DNA from: Tautonia rosea
Lineage (GTDB): Bacteria; Planctomycetota; Planctomycetia; Isosphaerales; Isosphaeraceae
Length of the DNA stretch: 64,000 nt
Reading direction: 5' to 3'
Assembly (NCBI RefSeq): GCF_012958305.1
Contig: NZ_JABBYO010000013.1
Location: 62,001-126,000 of the forward strand
Shown here: piece after piece, positions 10,056-19,351 of the stretch
Layout: each line of letters begins with the position of its first letter
Position numbering within the stretch: the first letter of the stretch is position 1
The notes under the pieces: generated by a model
Seen by the model: the letters and a program-made list of their open reading frames with translations, nothing else
Databases searched by the model: none
Told to the model about the DNA's origin: nothing
Made by a program: the position numbers and the translations under genes

Positions 10056-10292
10056 CGCTCATCGCTACAAAGACAGGGAGAGGAAAGGGAATCACGGCCG
10101 CGAGGGTAGGGAACGGGAGCCATTCTTCCATCAACTCTTTGAGGGGACGAATCTCTGCACAGCCCGTAACCGAATGCATCAATTAATGTGGCGAATCGTC
10201 GGCCGGCTCGGCAAGTCAATTCGTTCGCCTTGCCTTGAAAAAGCCACAGGACGATCCGAGGGATGCCATTCGGGGCCCGATCCGTCACGAAT

Positions 10293-10319
10293 GCGGGGCG
10301 GCTCGATGGGCCGCCCCGC
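10293..10319. terminator. Strong GC hairpin, probable terminator
   Basis: A perfect 10-bp G+C stem (10293-10302 with 10310-10319, 7-base loop). It sits at the 3' side of the minus-strand small ORF and the deacetylase remnant. There is no clear T-run. Confidence 0.55.
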
Positions 10320-10353
10320 AAGGGTGCCGCTGAGTAGACTCTACGCCGCGGCG

Positions 10354-10406
10354 GTATCCCCGCGGAACTCGGTCGGCGTCATGGCCAGGACGCGACGGTC
10401 ACGCCA
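10354..10406 (-). pseudogene. Short remnant resembling a polysaccharide deacetylase gene
   Basis: About 50 bases read on the minus strand as WRDRRVLAMTPTEFRGD, which lines up with WDHRRILAMTPGEFRED of the intact deacetylase at 12821-13801. The DNA is also clearly similar. Similarity fades on both sides and the frame soon meets a stop. The simplest reading is a relic of a duplicated or deleted deacetylase gene. The match is short, so confidence is modest. Confidence 0.45.
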
Positions 10407-10680
10407 CGGCGTCGGCGTCCTGCGTGCTCGGATTGCGGCCTCCGGTCGTTGTTCTGTCGATCGAGCGGCACCCGGCGACGCAGCTTCCGGTCACGAGGTA
10501 GCCCCGATCGACCCAACACCGCAGCGGTAGGTCGCTCCGCGAATCCCTGTAGGCGATCGAGCCCTCCGGCGGCTTCACCGCGTCTAGAAGCCGCCGCATC
10601 ACCTCGACCTTCTTCGCTCTCTTGCAATTCGCTCCGTCCAGACGGCCCGAGCACTGGCTCCCCTCGCTGGCGACCCGCAT
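10399..10680 (-). CDS. Small hypothetical protein with strong ribosome site
   Basis: A 93-residue frame. Its ATG at 10680 is preceded by AGGAGG with 8 bases between, one of the best ribosome sites in the window, which is why I list it. The protein has several cysteines (SQCSGRLDGANC, LRCWVD, SCVAGC) and a basic KRAKKVEVMRRLL segment. No family recognised. It runs at its 3' end into the deacetylase remnant in another frame, so the C-terminus may be artificial. It could be a decayed gene rather than an active one. Confidence 0.35.
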   Translation of the reverse strand: MRVASEGSQCSGRLDGANCKRAKKVEVMRRLLDAVKPPEGSIAYRDSRSDLPLRCWVDRGYLVTGSCVAGCRSIDRTTTGGRNPSTQDADAVA

Positions 10681-11011
10681 GCTGACGACCTCCTCGAAGC
10701 AGCTCTATGGTCAGGAGGTGTAGTCGTGGCACGCCGAGAGCAGGCAGCCGTCCCGGGACTCACGCCTCGACGAATCACTGGGTGTGCTCCTCGATCTCCG
10801 CGCTCGGCCGGCCCCCGTGAAAATCCCGGATCATTACCCCTTCGCCTTTTGATCCTTCAGGACCTAGGTGGTGAGGTACTATCTGACGACGGCTGGCATG
10901 ATCACCAGAGTTACCACCCGCCACCGGGCGGAGAAGGTCGCGAGAAAGGGCACGAAGGCGTCGGAGCGGGGCACTGTCTGGCATCACGGATGCCGCGCAT
11001 GGAACGAGCGA

Positions 11012-11036
11012 GGGGTGACCCGGATCGGGCCACCCC
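11012..11036 (-). terminator. Hairpin downstream of PEP-CTERM gene
   Basis: A 10-bp stem with one mismatch (11012-11021 with 11027-11036), located 37 bases past the stop of the minus-strand PEP-CTERM gene. Position supports a terminator; no strong T-run is seen. Confidence 0.5.
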
Positions 11037-11072
11037 CCACATTGGGTGACATCATGACGATCGGCGAACGCC

Positions 11073-11780
11073 TCAAGCGCGGGCCCGACGGCGTCGTGAC
11101 AAGTAGCCGAGCCCCAGCAGCGGCAGGCCGGTCAGAGCCAGGGCAACCGTACCCGGTTCGGGGACCGGAACAGCGGTAATTGAACCGGAGTAGGACGACA
11201 TGAATGGATTGTTGAGGAGCGTTGTCAGGCTCACGCCTTGCGCGAATTGGAATGAGAGTGTTGTGACACCTCCATTAGGCGTCGCCTCATCGCGGAGCTG
11301 AATCAGGTCGGAGTTGGTCCCTGTGTACGCAACGTTAGTAAGGTTAATGGAGCCCGACGTGTTGATCAAACCGCCCGTTCCCAAGGAGGCGATGTCAATT
11401 CCTGTGATCGTGCCGGTAAAATTCCCGCTAGGACTGTAAAGGGTGAGCGTGCCGGATCCGCTCAGCGACGCTGTTTGCAATGGCCCGATGACCGTGATCG
11501 GGGTTCCAAACGTGTAGCTTCCGGAGATATCCCCGAACAACCCGACGGCATCCCCGAGCCCATTAAAGACGCTGGTGATTTCAAAATTGCGACCTCCCGG
11601 ATTCAACAGCGTCACAGTCCCCGGGGTCAGCGTAAAGGAGGCCGAGGTTCCGGGCACCACCGGCGTGAAGGAGATGTTCGATCCTTCCGCCGCGGCGAAG
11701 TTGAGAACGATCGCAGCCTCGGAACGAGTGCCTGCGAGGGCACCAAGGAACAAGGCCAGTGCTAGACTGAAGCGACTCAT
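11073..11780 (-). CDS. PEP-CTERM sorting-domain protein
   Basis: Second exosortase substrate, 235 residues from the ATG at 11780. That start is chosen because AGGAGAG lies just upstream and it begins a textbook signal peptide (MSRFSLALALFLGALAG, cleavage near SEA-AIV). The in-frame extension upstream to 11951 has no ribosome site and would bury the signal. The body is beta-rich, Gly/Thr/Ser-rich, with repeated SGSGTLTLY-like strands and no catalytic motif. The C-terminus has VPVPEPGTVALAL, a hydrophobic stretch and SRRRRARA, the PEP-CTERM signal. Likely secreted, then processed by the exosortase encoded at about 60 kb. Mature function unknown. Confidence 0.87.
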   Translation of the reverse strand: MSRFSLALALFLGALAGTRSEAAIVLNFAAAEGSNISFTPVVPGTSASFTLTPGTVTLLNPGGRNFEITSVFNGLGDAVGLFGDISGSYTFGTPITVIGPLQTASLSGSGTLTLYSPSGNFTGTITGIDIASLGTGGLINTSGSINLTNVAYTGTNSDLIQLRDEATPNGGVTTLSFQFAQGVSLTTLLNNPFMSSYSGSITAVPVPEPGTVALALTGLPLLGLGYLSRRRRARA

Positions 11781-12820
11781 GGAATTCTCTCCTGGAGCTA
11801 TCGTAGTCAGAGAGGGCGTAAAGAACGAAACAATGGGCCTCGCCGGACTGACGATCAAGTCATGCCGACGTTTCTCCACCGGAATCACTCCAACGGAGTC
11901 TTCATAATTCCGGTGGGATTCGCGGACTGTTGGTCGGGTTGACAGACCCAACGCCGCCGACCGTACTCAGAACAGCCTCGCCACCGACTCCCTTAATAAC
12001 AACACATTGAGTTGTGTATCAATCTTAAATGCTTGGCGACAAGGACTGATAATCGCTGCTAATCCTTACATTATTCCACCAAGCATAATCGGAACTTTAA
12101 AGAGATCGCGTCTCAAATGCAACAAAAAAATAGCCAGAGAATTAGAATGATAAACTTACCAATAATAGACACGATTGCCTTTCAGTTCACGCATAAAATA
12201 ACGCATCCACAGAGGGCAATTAGGCCATGACCGCACTGATCGGTTCAGCCGCGTCAGCGCTCGATCGGGCATTGAAAGATATCTATCGTCCGGGAGGGCG
12301 TCGAGCCGGGGCCGACTTGATCGCAGACTCCGCCCGCCCAACCCGGCCACAACATCGCGGGCGGCCGATGCAGGCTCAAGCCGCCAGACCCATTGGCCAC
12401 GGTAAGTAGGCCGTGTTCATCCAAGTTGTCGACCGCGATACCTGTCCGGCGGACGACGACGATGGTCGGCCCGTTCGCCGGGACCGGCCCTCTGTTGATT
12501 CTTTGCAACATGTCAATTCCGCGACTCGGCGTCATTCCCCGAGGAGACGAACACGACAGCCAACCCGCCGAAGCGGTGGATTGCCTTGTGGACGACCTCA
12601 ACTCGCCACGACGCCTCGTGGGGTCCTTCCTCAGCGAAATTGATGACGCAGCGGACGTTGGAAGAGCCATCGAACGTGATCAAGAACCGGTCGTGTTGGT
12701 GGAGGTGAGGCCAGCCGGAGGCTTCGACGAAGGATCGCTGCCCACTCGCTTCGAGGCCCGAGCGAAGGACATTGGGATCCCAGAAGATCTGGTCGCCCAG
12801 GGCTGAATGACACACATTGG
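11781..12820. other. Intergenic region with possible decayed coding sequence
   Basis: About 1 kb without a convincing gene. 11960-12180 is AT-rich and probably carries the promoter of the PEP-CTERM gene. From about 12250 to 12820 the minus strand keeps protein-like stretches in two frames (for example ASGWPHLHQHDRFLITFDG and, in the next frame, GPTIVVVRRTGIAVDNLDEH). This looks like one gene broken by a frameshift; I cannot name its family. Confidence 0.35.
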
Positions 12821-13801
12821 TTATTGATAATTCAGCACGATCTCTGAAGAAAGGGTGCGAGGATACGTCGAGCATTTCGCACCGTCGATTCGCCGGGCTA
12901 TATCGGCCGCCCGACCGAAGTGGCCTTCATCTAGCAACGCAACGAGTCGTCGCCGCCCGCGTCGGATTCCGGAGTACGTACGGACGTGGCTCAGGCCTTG
13001 GAGCGGCAGACGGGGCTGTCCTGGATCAAACTCCCAAGGGTGGAAGTACAGTGTTGCCACTGCCGGGTCACCGTGGCGGAACGATTGCCTGATCCCCCAC
13101 TTAAGGAACAATGTGGGCAGGAGACGGAAGTACCCCCCGCCACCGACGGGCAGGTTCATACCCCCGATCCTGAGCGTCGCGGGTGGCAGTTCCAGGATCC
13201 GGCCTCCGCCAGGTCCCTCGACCAGGAACGGGGAGCACGGCGCGTCCGGGATGCCGTACCGATCATGGCAAACCGGGTAGATCGACGAATCGTAAAGTAA
13301 GCCAGATTCGGCCAGGATGTCGATTGCCCATGTGGTGTGCTGGACAACGCTGAATGTCGGTGCCCGGTATCCGCAGACCGCCTCGCCGGTGATTTGTTGC
13401 AATAGATCAACACTGCACCGGAGATCCTCGCGGAATTCACCCGGGGTCATGGCCAGGATGCGGCGGTGATCCCAGCCGTGGCTGGCGACTTCGTGTCCGG
13501 CGGAGTGGATGTCTCGGACCAAGCCGGGGTCGTTTTTTGCCAGTTCACCCACAATGAAGAAGGTCGCCTTGATGTCCCGCTCGCCGAGTTGTTCGAGGAT
13601 CCAGCGCGTGACCGGACCGACTCGAGCGGCATACTGAGCCTTCACCTCCGGAGAGAAGGAGAGATGTGAGGCGGCCTCGATCCGGTAATGCTCCTCAACG
13701 TCGAAACTGAGAATGACGCAGGGCTCGGGCGTGGTCCCGGAGTCAGGGGGAAACGAGAAGGGTGCGGGCGTTGAGTCGACCACCTGATTGCTGTCGTTCA
13801 T
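12821..13801 (-). CDS. Polysaccharide deacetylase, exosortase/PEP-CTERM locus type
   Basis: 326 residues, NodB-type carbohydrate esterase 4 fold with the C-terminal extension typical of the XrtA/PEP-CTERM-locus deacetylases (DUF3473). Catalytic features: SFDVEEHY near residue 35 (metal/base Asp pair), HGWDHR near 108-113 (metal His pair), GYRAPTFSV (motif 3), and FHPWEFDP near the C-terminus (the distinctive DUF3473 element). No signal peptide, so probably cytoplasmic, acting on N-acetyl sugars of lipid-linked or nascent polysaccharide. The ATG overlaps the stop of the upstream beta-helix gene by 4 bases (ATGA), so the two are co-transcribed. A relic of a similar gene lies at 10354-10406. Confidence 0.9.
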   Translation of the reverse strand: MNDSNQVVDSTPAPFSFPPDSGTTPEPCVILSFDVEEHYRIEAASHLSFSPEVKAQYAARVGPVTRWILEQLGERDIKATFFIVGELAKNDPGLVRDIHSAGHEVASHGWDHRRILAMTPGEFREDLRCSVDLLQQITGEAVCGYRAPTFSVVQHTTWAIDILAESGLLYDSSIYPVCHDRYGIPDAPCSPFLVEGPGGGRILELPPATLRIGGMNLPVGGGGYFRLLPTLFLKWGIRQSFRHGDPAVATLYFHPWEFDPGQPRLPLQGLSHVRTYSGIRRGRRRLVALLDEGHFGRAADIARRIDGAKCSTYPRTLSSEIVLNYQ

Positions 13802-15039
13802 TGGGGACTCCGATACTCATAGGCTCCGACATCAGGAGCACCGCCCAGGAACGGGGCGGTTTCTTCGGCAGGGTCGACCGCAGCGTCGACGGGAGGAAGT
13901 TCATCACGTGAAAGTTGAAGGTTTCCCCGAGACGGGTCAACGAACCACTCGTGACGAGCGTCGGTGATGTTTCCCTGTTCGGCCAGACGGGCGCCGTCGC
14001 GCGCCATGATCCGGCGGTTCGTCAGGTTGTTCAGGACGTCGGCATCGGTCGAGGGGAATCGGACGCTGATGGACCAGGGCATCTTACCTTCCACCAGGAC
14101 CGTGTTGTGCTCAATTCGAACGCCGGGGCAGGCATTGGCTTCAATCGGTTCGTCGGCCCACCGGTTCAGGTTCCAGACCACGTTTCGACGAATTGCCCCG
14201 CAGAGATGGTCTGAAAAGGCCGCTTGGTTCCCCTGCCCCCCTTCAGGCTGATTCGTGAGTCCGAGGGCAATCCCACGGTAGCAGTCGAGGACGAGGTTCC
14301 CCTCGATGAGGGTCTCGGCGGAACCGCGCCAGAAGAGGATGGCAGGGCCGGCCTGGGGGCGACCTTCCGGCCCTCGGATGCGTTGGAAAATGGTCTGACG
14401 CACCGTCCAGCCACGTCCTCCGAGGACATCCACACCATTCGTGTAGTCACTCGGTGCGTGGCTGGAGTATGCGAACCGAGAGCAGGCGACGGTGCCCCGA
14501 TGAGGTCCCCGGCCATCGGATCCCATACTTCCTTTCAGCAGTTGCTGACCCGTGTTGATCACGCGAACATTGTGGAACATGCAATGATCAGCCCGCTTTT
14601 CACCGCGGACCTGAATTCCATGGAATCCTACGTTCCCCACGGTGATGTCTGCCAGCGTTATCCTTGATGCACTGAGTGACAGCGCGACGCCAACCTGACG
14701 CTCATTCATGCCGGCTCCCAGGAGCATCACGCGATCAGGATCACCACGCTCTCCCCTCAGAACAACGTCTGACGTGTTGATATCGATCATTCTTCGGAGT
14801 CGATACGTTCCTTCTTTCAGCAGGATCGTCGTGTTTGGTCGTGCGTGCAAGACAGCGCGCTCCAATGATGCAAGATCACGAACCGTCACGAGATGCTCGG
14901 TCTGAGGTGGGCTCCACCCACACCGGTCACAGAGGGACCGCGGACCGAGGTCTTTGGCGTTGATTGAACCCACGACTCCCGGAAAAATTCCCAGGTATAA
15001 AATACCTATGAATGCATGGCGTAAATCGTGTCGGATCAT
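13798..15039 (-). CDS. Secreted right-handed parallel beta-helix protein
   Basis: 413 residues with an N-terminal hydrophobic signal (FIGILYLGIFPGVVGS). The body looks like a pectate-lyase-like parallel beta-helix: LKEGTYRLRRMIDINTSD, then SASRITLADITVGNVGFHGI and later RRNVVWNLNRW, IEHNTVLVEG and DVLNNLTNR coils, with a C-terminal PDVGAYEY motif common in planctomycete beta-helix proteins. Such proteins usually bind or cleave acidic polysaccharides outside the inner membrane; no catalytic residues can be assigned. It is first in a two-gene unit with the deacetylase (ATGA overlap) and is divergent from the G8/PKD protein, also a beta-helix. The pairing suggests processing of the same polymer. 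Confidence 0.8.
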   Translation of the reverse strand: MIRHDLRHAFIGILYLGIFPGVVGSINAKDLGPRSLCDRCGWSPPQTEHLVTVRDLASLERAVLHARPNTTILLKEGTYRLRRMIDINTSDVVLRGERGDPDRVMLLGAGMNERQVGVALSLSASRITLADITVGNVGFHGIQVRGEKRADHCMFHNVRVINTGQQLLKGSMGSDGRGPHRGTVACSRFAYSSHAPSDYTNGVDVLGGRGWTVRQTIFQRIRGPEGRPQAGPAILFWRGSAETLIEGNLVLDCYRGIALGLTNQPEGGQGNQAAFSDHLCGAIRRNVVWNLNRWADEPIEANACPGVRIEHNTVLVEGKMPWSISVRFPSTDADVLNNLTNRRIMARDGARLAEQGNITDARHEWFVDPSRGNLQLSRDELPPVDAAVDPAEETAPFLGGAPDVGAYEYRSPQ

Positions 15040-15469
15040 TTTGCTCGACTCAATAATTTTGTTTACAGAAACGATTTTCCGGCCTAAATTGCTCTTGCAA
15101 GAAAGCTAGATAAGCGACTATTATCCCTCAATGATCGCTTTTTAAAGAATGGCGGATGACGAAGTCGTCTCAATGGCCATCAGTCTTCCATGCAAGGAAG
15201 AAATCGCATGTGCATTGGCCCCGTTCACAAAAATCACCATTTGACCGCGTCATGATCGGTCGAAGGTCTGGACTGTTTCGGCTGATTCTGTATCGTATCG
15301 ACCTTCCCTTCGGCGTGGCACGCGATGGTGCACAAGTCGTTCAGAACCACGCCGAATCTCTCAATCGTTCCTGACCATCACATCCAGAGACGTACCACCG
15401 ATCGATTCGCGTGTGCACGCATGTGAAAGAAACGCGCAATCGTCCGGTTGAGTGTGGAGAACGCGGGCG
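15040..15469. promoter_or_regulatory. Divergent promoter region
   Basis: 430 bases between two divergent genes for beta-helix proteins. The stretch 15040-15140 is AT-rich and is the best promoter candidate for the minus-strand unit. No recognised operator or small RNA. Confidence 0.4.
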
Positions 15470-18400
15470 ATGACGACCAGGTTTCGGCTCCGACGTCGGA
15501 GCAACGTTGAAGCGGCTTCTCGGCGGACCAATCGATTTCACCTCGCGATGAACATGGAGCAGCTTGAAGAACGAGCCCTCCTGAATGGCTCTCAAGAGGT
15601 CCTGCGCCTGGATTTCGGACTCCCTACATCGGCCGTAGCGTCTGGATGGAATGGCTTTGCCCCGTCTCTTTACAGTCCCGAACGCGGTTATGGTTGGACA
15701 GGGACACTACCGCCGAGTGCAGCAGATTTCGGCACGATGATTTCTGATTCACTAGTAACAGATTTTCACTACGGAATAGACAACTCATTCAAGCTCGATG
15801 TGCCGAATGGACAGTACGACGTTGTGGCGATCGTGGGCGCCCGCCCATTCCTCAAATACGGCATGACCGTGTGGGCAGAAGGGTTGATCGCTGCTTCCAG
15901 GAACGACGACCAACTTGCCTTTCGGGTTGATGTGACGGACGAGCAACTAGACCTCCGGTTTTTAGGTATCAAGGGGTCGATCTATTTGCTCGCAGGATTG
16001 CAGATTGATCGCGTAAGTGGAAGTCGCTCCGTGTCTGCGGGCAACGGTTACAGTGGACAAGAAGGGGCACCGATCACTCTGCGGGCCACGGCGTCGAGTG
16101 ATAATAGCGACCTGACGTTCTCCTGGGACCTCAATGGGGATGGCACGAGCGACGCAACGGGCCAGGAAATCGTTCACGTCTTCCCGGACAACGGCACGTA
16201 TCCCGTCACGGTCCGCGTCACCGATCCCAGCGGCCAAGAGGCCTCGGCGACCACAACGGTGACGGTTACCAATGCGCCTCCTCGCGTCACCCTCACCAGT
16301 CCCACGGAGGGCGTGATCGGTAACCCGTTGGTGTTCGAGTCGATTGCAACAGACCCGAGCTCAATCGACCAAGCTGCCGCATTCAAGTATGTCTGGGATT
16401 TTGGTGATGGAACCACCAGTACCGCGGCCAGACCGAATCACACGTATACGACCGCAGGCACGTACAACGTCTCCGTGACTGTTACGGATAAGGATGGCGG
16501 TGTTGGCTCAGTCACCAGCTCGATCACGATCAAGTCCTCAGGGCTCACGGCATCGGCAGGTGGGCCCTATCAGGCGAACGAGGGTTCGCCCGTGACCCTG
16601 CGGGGGTCGGCCAACGGGACGTCCGTGGGACCACTGGCCTTTTACTGGGATACGAACGGCGACGGGAATTTCGACACGGCGGGACCCCAGATTTCACCTA
16701 CGTTCGCGGATAACGGTCAATACACTGTCCGGTTGCGGGTCAGCGACGGCTCGGGTCAGCAGTCCTTCGATTCGACGACCGTGTCCGTCGCCAACGTCGC
16801 TCCTTCAGTTTCTGTCGGAGGCCCCTACTCCGGCATGCCAGGAATGGGAATCTCGTTCCACGGCTCGGCGACGGACCCGAGCTCGCTTGATCAGGCTGCT
16901 GGTTTCCAGTACGCCTGGGATTTCGGCGACGGGAGCACCAGCAACGCGGCGATGCCAACCCACACCTATGCCTCGCCAGGAACCTACACCATCCGTCTGC
17001 GCGTCACCGATAAAGACGACGCTGTCGGCTCCGCGACGACCACCGCCACCGTCACCATGACTGATCATGATCATGGGAACCCCATCCATACTCATCACGA
17101 CACTATTCCGGATTTCGGTGCCAATGCGACCATCGTGAGCGCTTCCAGCGGTTCATGGTCAGACCCCAACACCTGGTCGACCGGGCGCCTGCCGACCACG
17201 GATGATGTCGTGGCCATTCAACAAGGCCACACCGTGTCGTATGACCTCGTCAGCGATGATTCATTGAAAGCCGTCTCGATCCACGCCGGCGCCACGCTCG
17301 ACTTCCGGACGAACATCGACACTAAGATGCTCGTGGGCACACTCCTGGTCCGACCAGACGGCGCTTTGATTGTTGGCACTGAAGCTAACCCGGTTCATTC
17401 CGACGTTCGAGCCGAGATCGTCATCGCCGACCGAGCAATCGACACGACCTTCGATCCGGATCAGTTCGGCACAGGACTGATCGCTCTCGGCAAGGTCACG
17501 ATGCATGGTGCGGCAAAAAGCGAAACCTTCGTCAATCTCGCGGTCGAGCCAAAGGCAGGTGACACGACCTTAACCTTGAGCCAATCAGTAATTGGCTGGC
17601 AACCAGGCGACCAGCTGATTTTACCTGACACAAGTCAATGGAAAGGAAGCCTATTCGAAGAACTGACCCTAGACAGCATCTCTCCCGATGGAACAATACT
17701 GACTCTGAGGAATCCCCTGCAGTATCACCACCTTGGGGCTCGAGACGGTGAGGGAAACATTGACTTTTTAGGGGACGTAGGCAACCTGACCCGCAATCTT
17801 ATCCTCCGCTCGGAAAACGCTCGGGGCACACGCGGACATAGCATGTTCACATCAAGGGCTGATGTTGACATTCGATACGTTCAATTCGCAGACATGGGGC
17901 GAACACAGAATACATTATTCGACAACACGAAATACGACTCAAGTGGAAATGTCATCCACGTTGGAACCAATCAGCTTGGCCGTTATGCACTTCACATGCA
18001 CCACATGATGGGACCAGTCGAGACACCTGAAAATGGATACCAGTACACACTTCAGGGGAATTCGATTGTCTCACTTGGAGAGACAAATCCGAATCGCTGG
18101 GGAATCACAATTCACGAAAGTCACTACGGGCTGATCCAAGATAACGTTGTCTACAACGTGGCCGGAGCAGGAATCATCACTGAGAATGGCTCCGAAAGCT
18201 TCAATGTGATCGCTCATAACTTTGTTGTTCGAGTTAATGGCACTGGCCACCGATCTGATGCTGGCGGTGGCAAGGATCTCGGTCGCGAGGGCGCGGGATA
18301 CTGGTTCGGGGGAACAAACAATATCATTCGGGAGAATGTAGCCGCGAACATTTCTGCACCAGGAAGTACATACGGATACACCTATTATAATCAGGGAATA

Positions 18401-19306
18401 GTTCGTGTTCCAAAGTTTAAAGGTGCTGATACTTCCATGCAAGGTCAATTCGAATTCAGAAACATGAAGGAAACTCCAATTTTAGACTTCACAGGAAACA
18501 CTGTTTATGGAACGCACCGAGGACTAACCATATGGAACCTCGGCGCAGGGATTACACTCACACTGCCCATCTCAACAAGCGTGGTGAAAGACTTCCAAGC
18601 ATGGCATGTGCTGAATGCATTCTATAACTATCCAGTTAATAACTTAGTTTTAGATGGCATGATTGTTCGTGGAGATTGGGAACAACTAAAGAACGTCAAT
18701 ATAGGTTCTACAGGGGTCTCCATGACAGATTACTTGGGCCACAATATCGTCATTAGAAATGCTGATATTCAGGGGGTGGCAGCTGGCATTGGTGTTGTAA
18801 CCAAAGTGGGCGACACAAGAGACACCGAACAAGCAACCATTAGCTACACTATCGAAGACTCACACCTCCAAAACCGGACAAATGTGTATATTGAATCGAT
18901 GTGGGCAGTCACTGGCGGCAAAGAAGGATTATCTCCGAGAAAGACAATAATCGATAATGTAAAATTCACACCTGTTAATAATTTATACGTTGGCTTAAGT
19001 AGCCAATATGATATATTTACAAAAATAAGTCTTGATGGGAGGCCCGGTCGCAACTTGATTCAGCGAGACGAAATTTTCGTTCACAACTACAATGGAGTCA
19101 TGGGCGACAATTATCAAGTTTACTACGAAGAACAACGGGCAGATTATGTTGTCCCTAAGTCCGAGGGGGAAATTCTCGCATCTCCGGAAGAGGGACTAAC
19201 CAATCAAGAAAACTGGGAACGCTATGGTATTGCGATGGGGGGAGGGATCGCACCCAACAGTGTTGTTAGAAAAAATCGGGTTAAAGGTCTTGTTAATCAT
19301 TCATGA
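15470..19306 (+). CDS. Very large PKD/G8/beta-helix surface protein, LEPR-XLL type
   Basis: About 1278 residues from the ATG at 15470 (GGAGA 9 bases upstream; GTG at 15452 is an alternative). Numbering below counts from 15452. LEERALLNG (37-45) is the planctomycete export-type motif. Next comes a beta-sandwich (about 50-187, LDFGLP... YSPERGYGW) resembling the N-terminal domain of rhamnogalacturonan-acting enzymes. Four PKD domains follow (about 190-537; YVWDFGDGTTS, YAWDFGDGSTS), a His-rich linker (HDHGNPIHTHH), a G8 domain (about 563-680; GSWSDPNTWSTGRLPTTDD) and a long parallel beta-helix (about 690-1230) as in CEMIP/TMEM2-like hyaluronan-binding proteins. Likely extracellular polysaccharide binding or cleavage. 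Composition changes sharply within the gene: the PKD part is G+C rich, the helix part AT-rich. Confidence 0.85.
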   Translation: MTTRFRLRRRSNVEAASRRTNRFHLAMNMEQLEERALLNGSQEVLRLDFGLPTSAVASGWNGFAPSLYSPERGYGWTGTLPPSAADFGTMISDSLVTDFHYGIDNSFKLDVPNGQYDVVAIVGARPFLKYGMTVWAEGLIAASRNDDQLAFRVDVTDEQLDLRFLGIKGSIYLLAGLQIDRVSGSRSVSAGNGYSGQEGAPITLRATASSDNSDLTFSWDLNGDGTSDATGQEIVHVFPDNGTYPVTVRVTDPSGQEASATTTVTVTNAPPRVTLTSPTEGVIGNPLVFESIATDPSSIDQAAAFKYVWDFGDGTTSTAARPNHTYTTAGTYNVSVTVTDKDGGVGSVTSSITIKSSGLTASAGGPYQANEGSPVTLRGSANGTSVGPLAFYWDTNGDGNFDTAGPQISPTFADNGQYTVRLRVSDGSGQQSFDSTTVSVANVAPSVSVGGPYSGMPGMGISFHGSATDPSSLDQAAGFQYAWDFGDGSTSNAAMPTHTYASPGTYTIRLRVTDKDDAVGSATTTATVTMTDHDHGNPIHTHHDTIPDFGANATIVSASSGSWSDPNTWSTGRLPTTDDVVAIQQGHTVSYDLVSDDSLKAVSIHAGATLDFRTNIDTKMLVGTLLVRPDGALIVGTEANPVHSDVRAEIVIADRAIDTTFDPDQFGTGLIALGKVTMHGAAKSETFVNLAVEPKAGDTTLTLSQSVIGWQPGDQLILPDTSQWKGSLFEELTLDSISPDGTILTLRNPLQYHHLGARDGEGNIDFLGDVGNLTRNLILRSENARGTRGHSMFTSRADVDIRYVQFADMGRTQNTLFDNTKYDSSGNVIHVGTNQLGRYALHMHHMMGPVETPENGYQYTLQGNSIVSLGETNPNRWGITIHESHYGLIQDNVVYNVAGAGIITENGSESFNVIAHNFVVRVNGTGHRSDAGGGKDLGREGAGYWFGGTNNIIRENVAANISAPGSTYGYTYYNQGIVRVPKFKGADTSMQGQFEFRNMKETPILDFTGNTVYGTHRGLTIWNLGAGITLTLPISTSVVKDFQAWHVLNAFYNYPVNNLVLDGMIVRGDWEQLKNVNIGSTGVSMTDYLGHNIVIRNADIQGVAAGIGVVTKVGDTRDTEQATISYTIEDSHLQNRTNVYIESMWAVTGGKEGLSPRKTIIDNVKFTPVNNLYVGLSSQYDIFTKISLDGRPGRNLIQRDEIFVHNYNGVMGDNYQVYYEEQRADYVVPKSEGEILASPEEGLTNQENWERYGIAMGGGIAPNSVVRKNRVKGLVNHS

Positions 19307-19351
19307 ATAACGCTCCGCCGGCTAAATAACTCCCCGCAACTGAAAAAAGTG

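Noticed and set aside
12254-12875. A complete gene between the PEP-CTERM and deacetylase genes
   Set aside because: Only fragments in two frames with no start site or recognisable family, and one overlaps the end of the deacetylase; reported only as possible decay.
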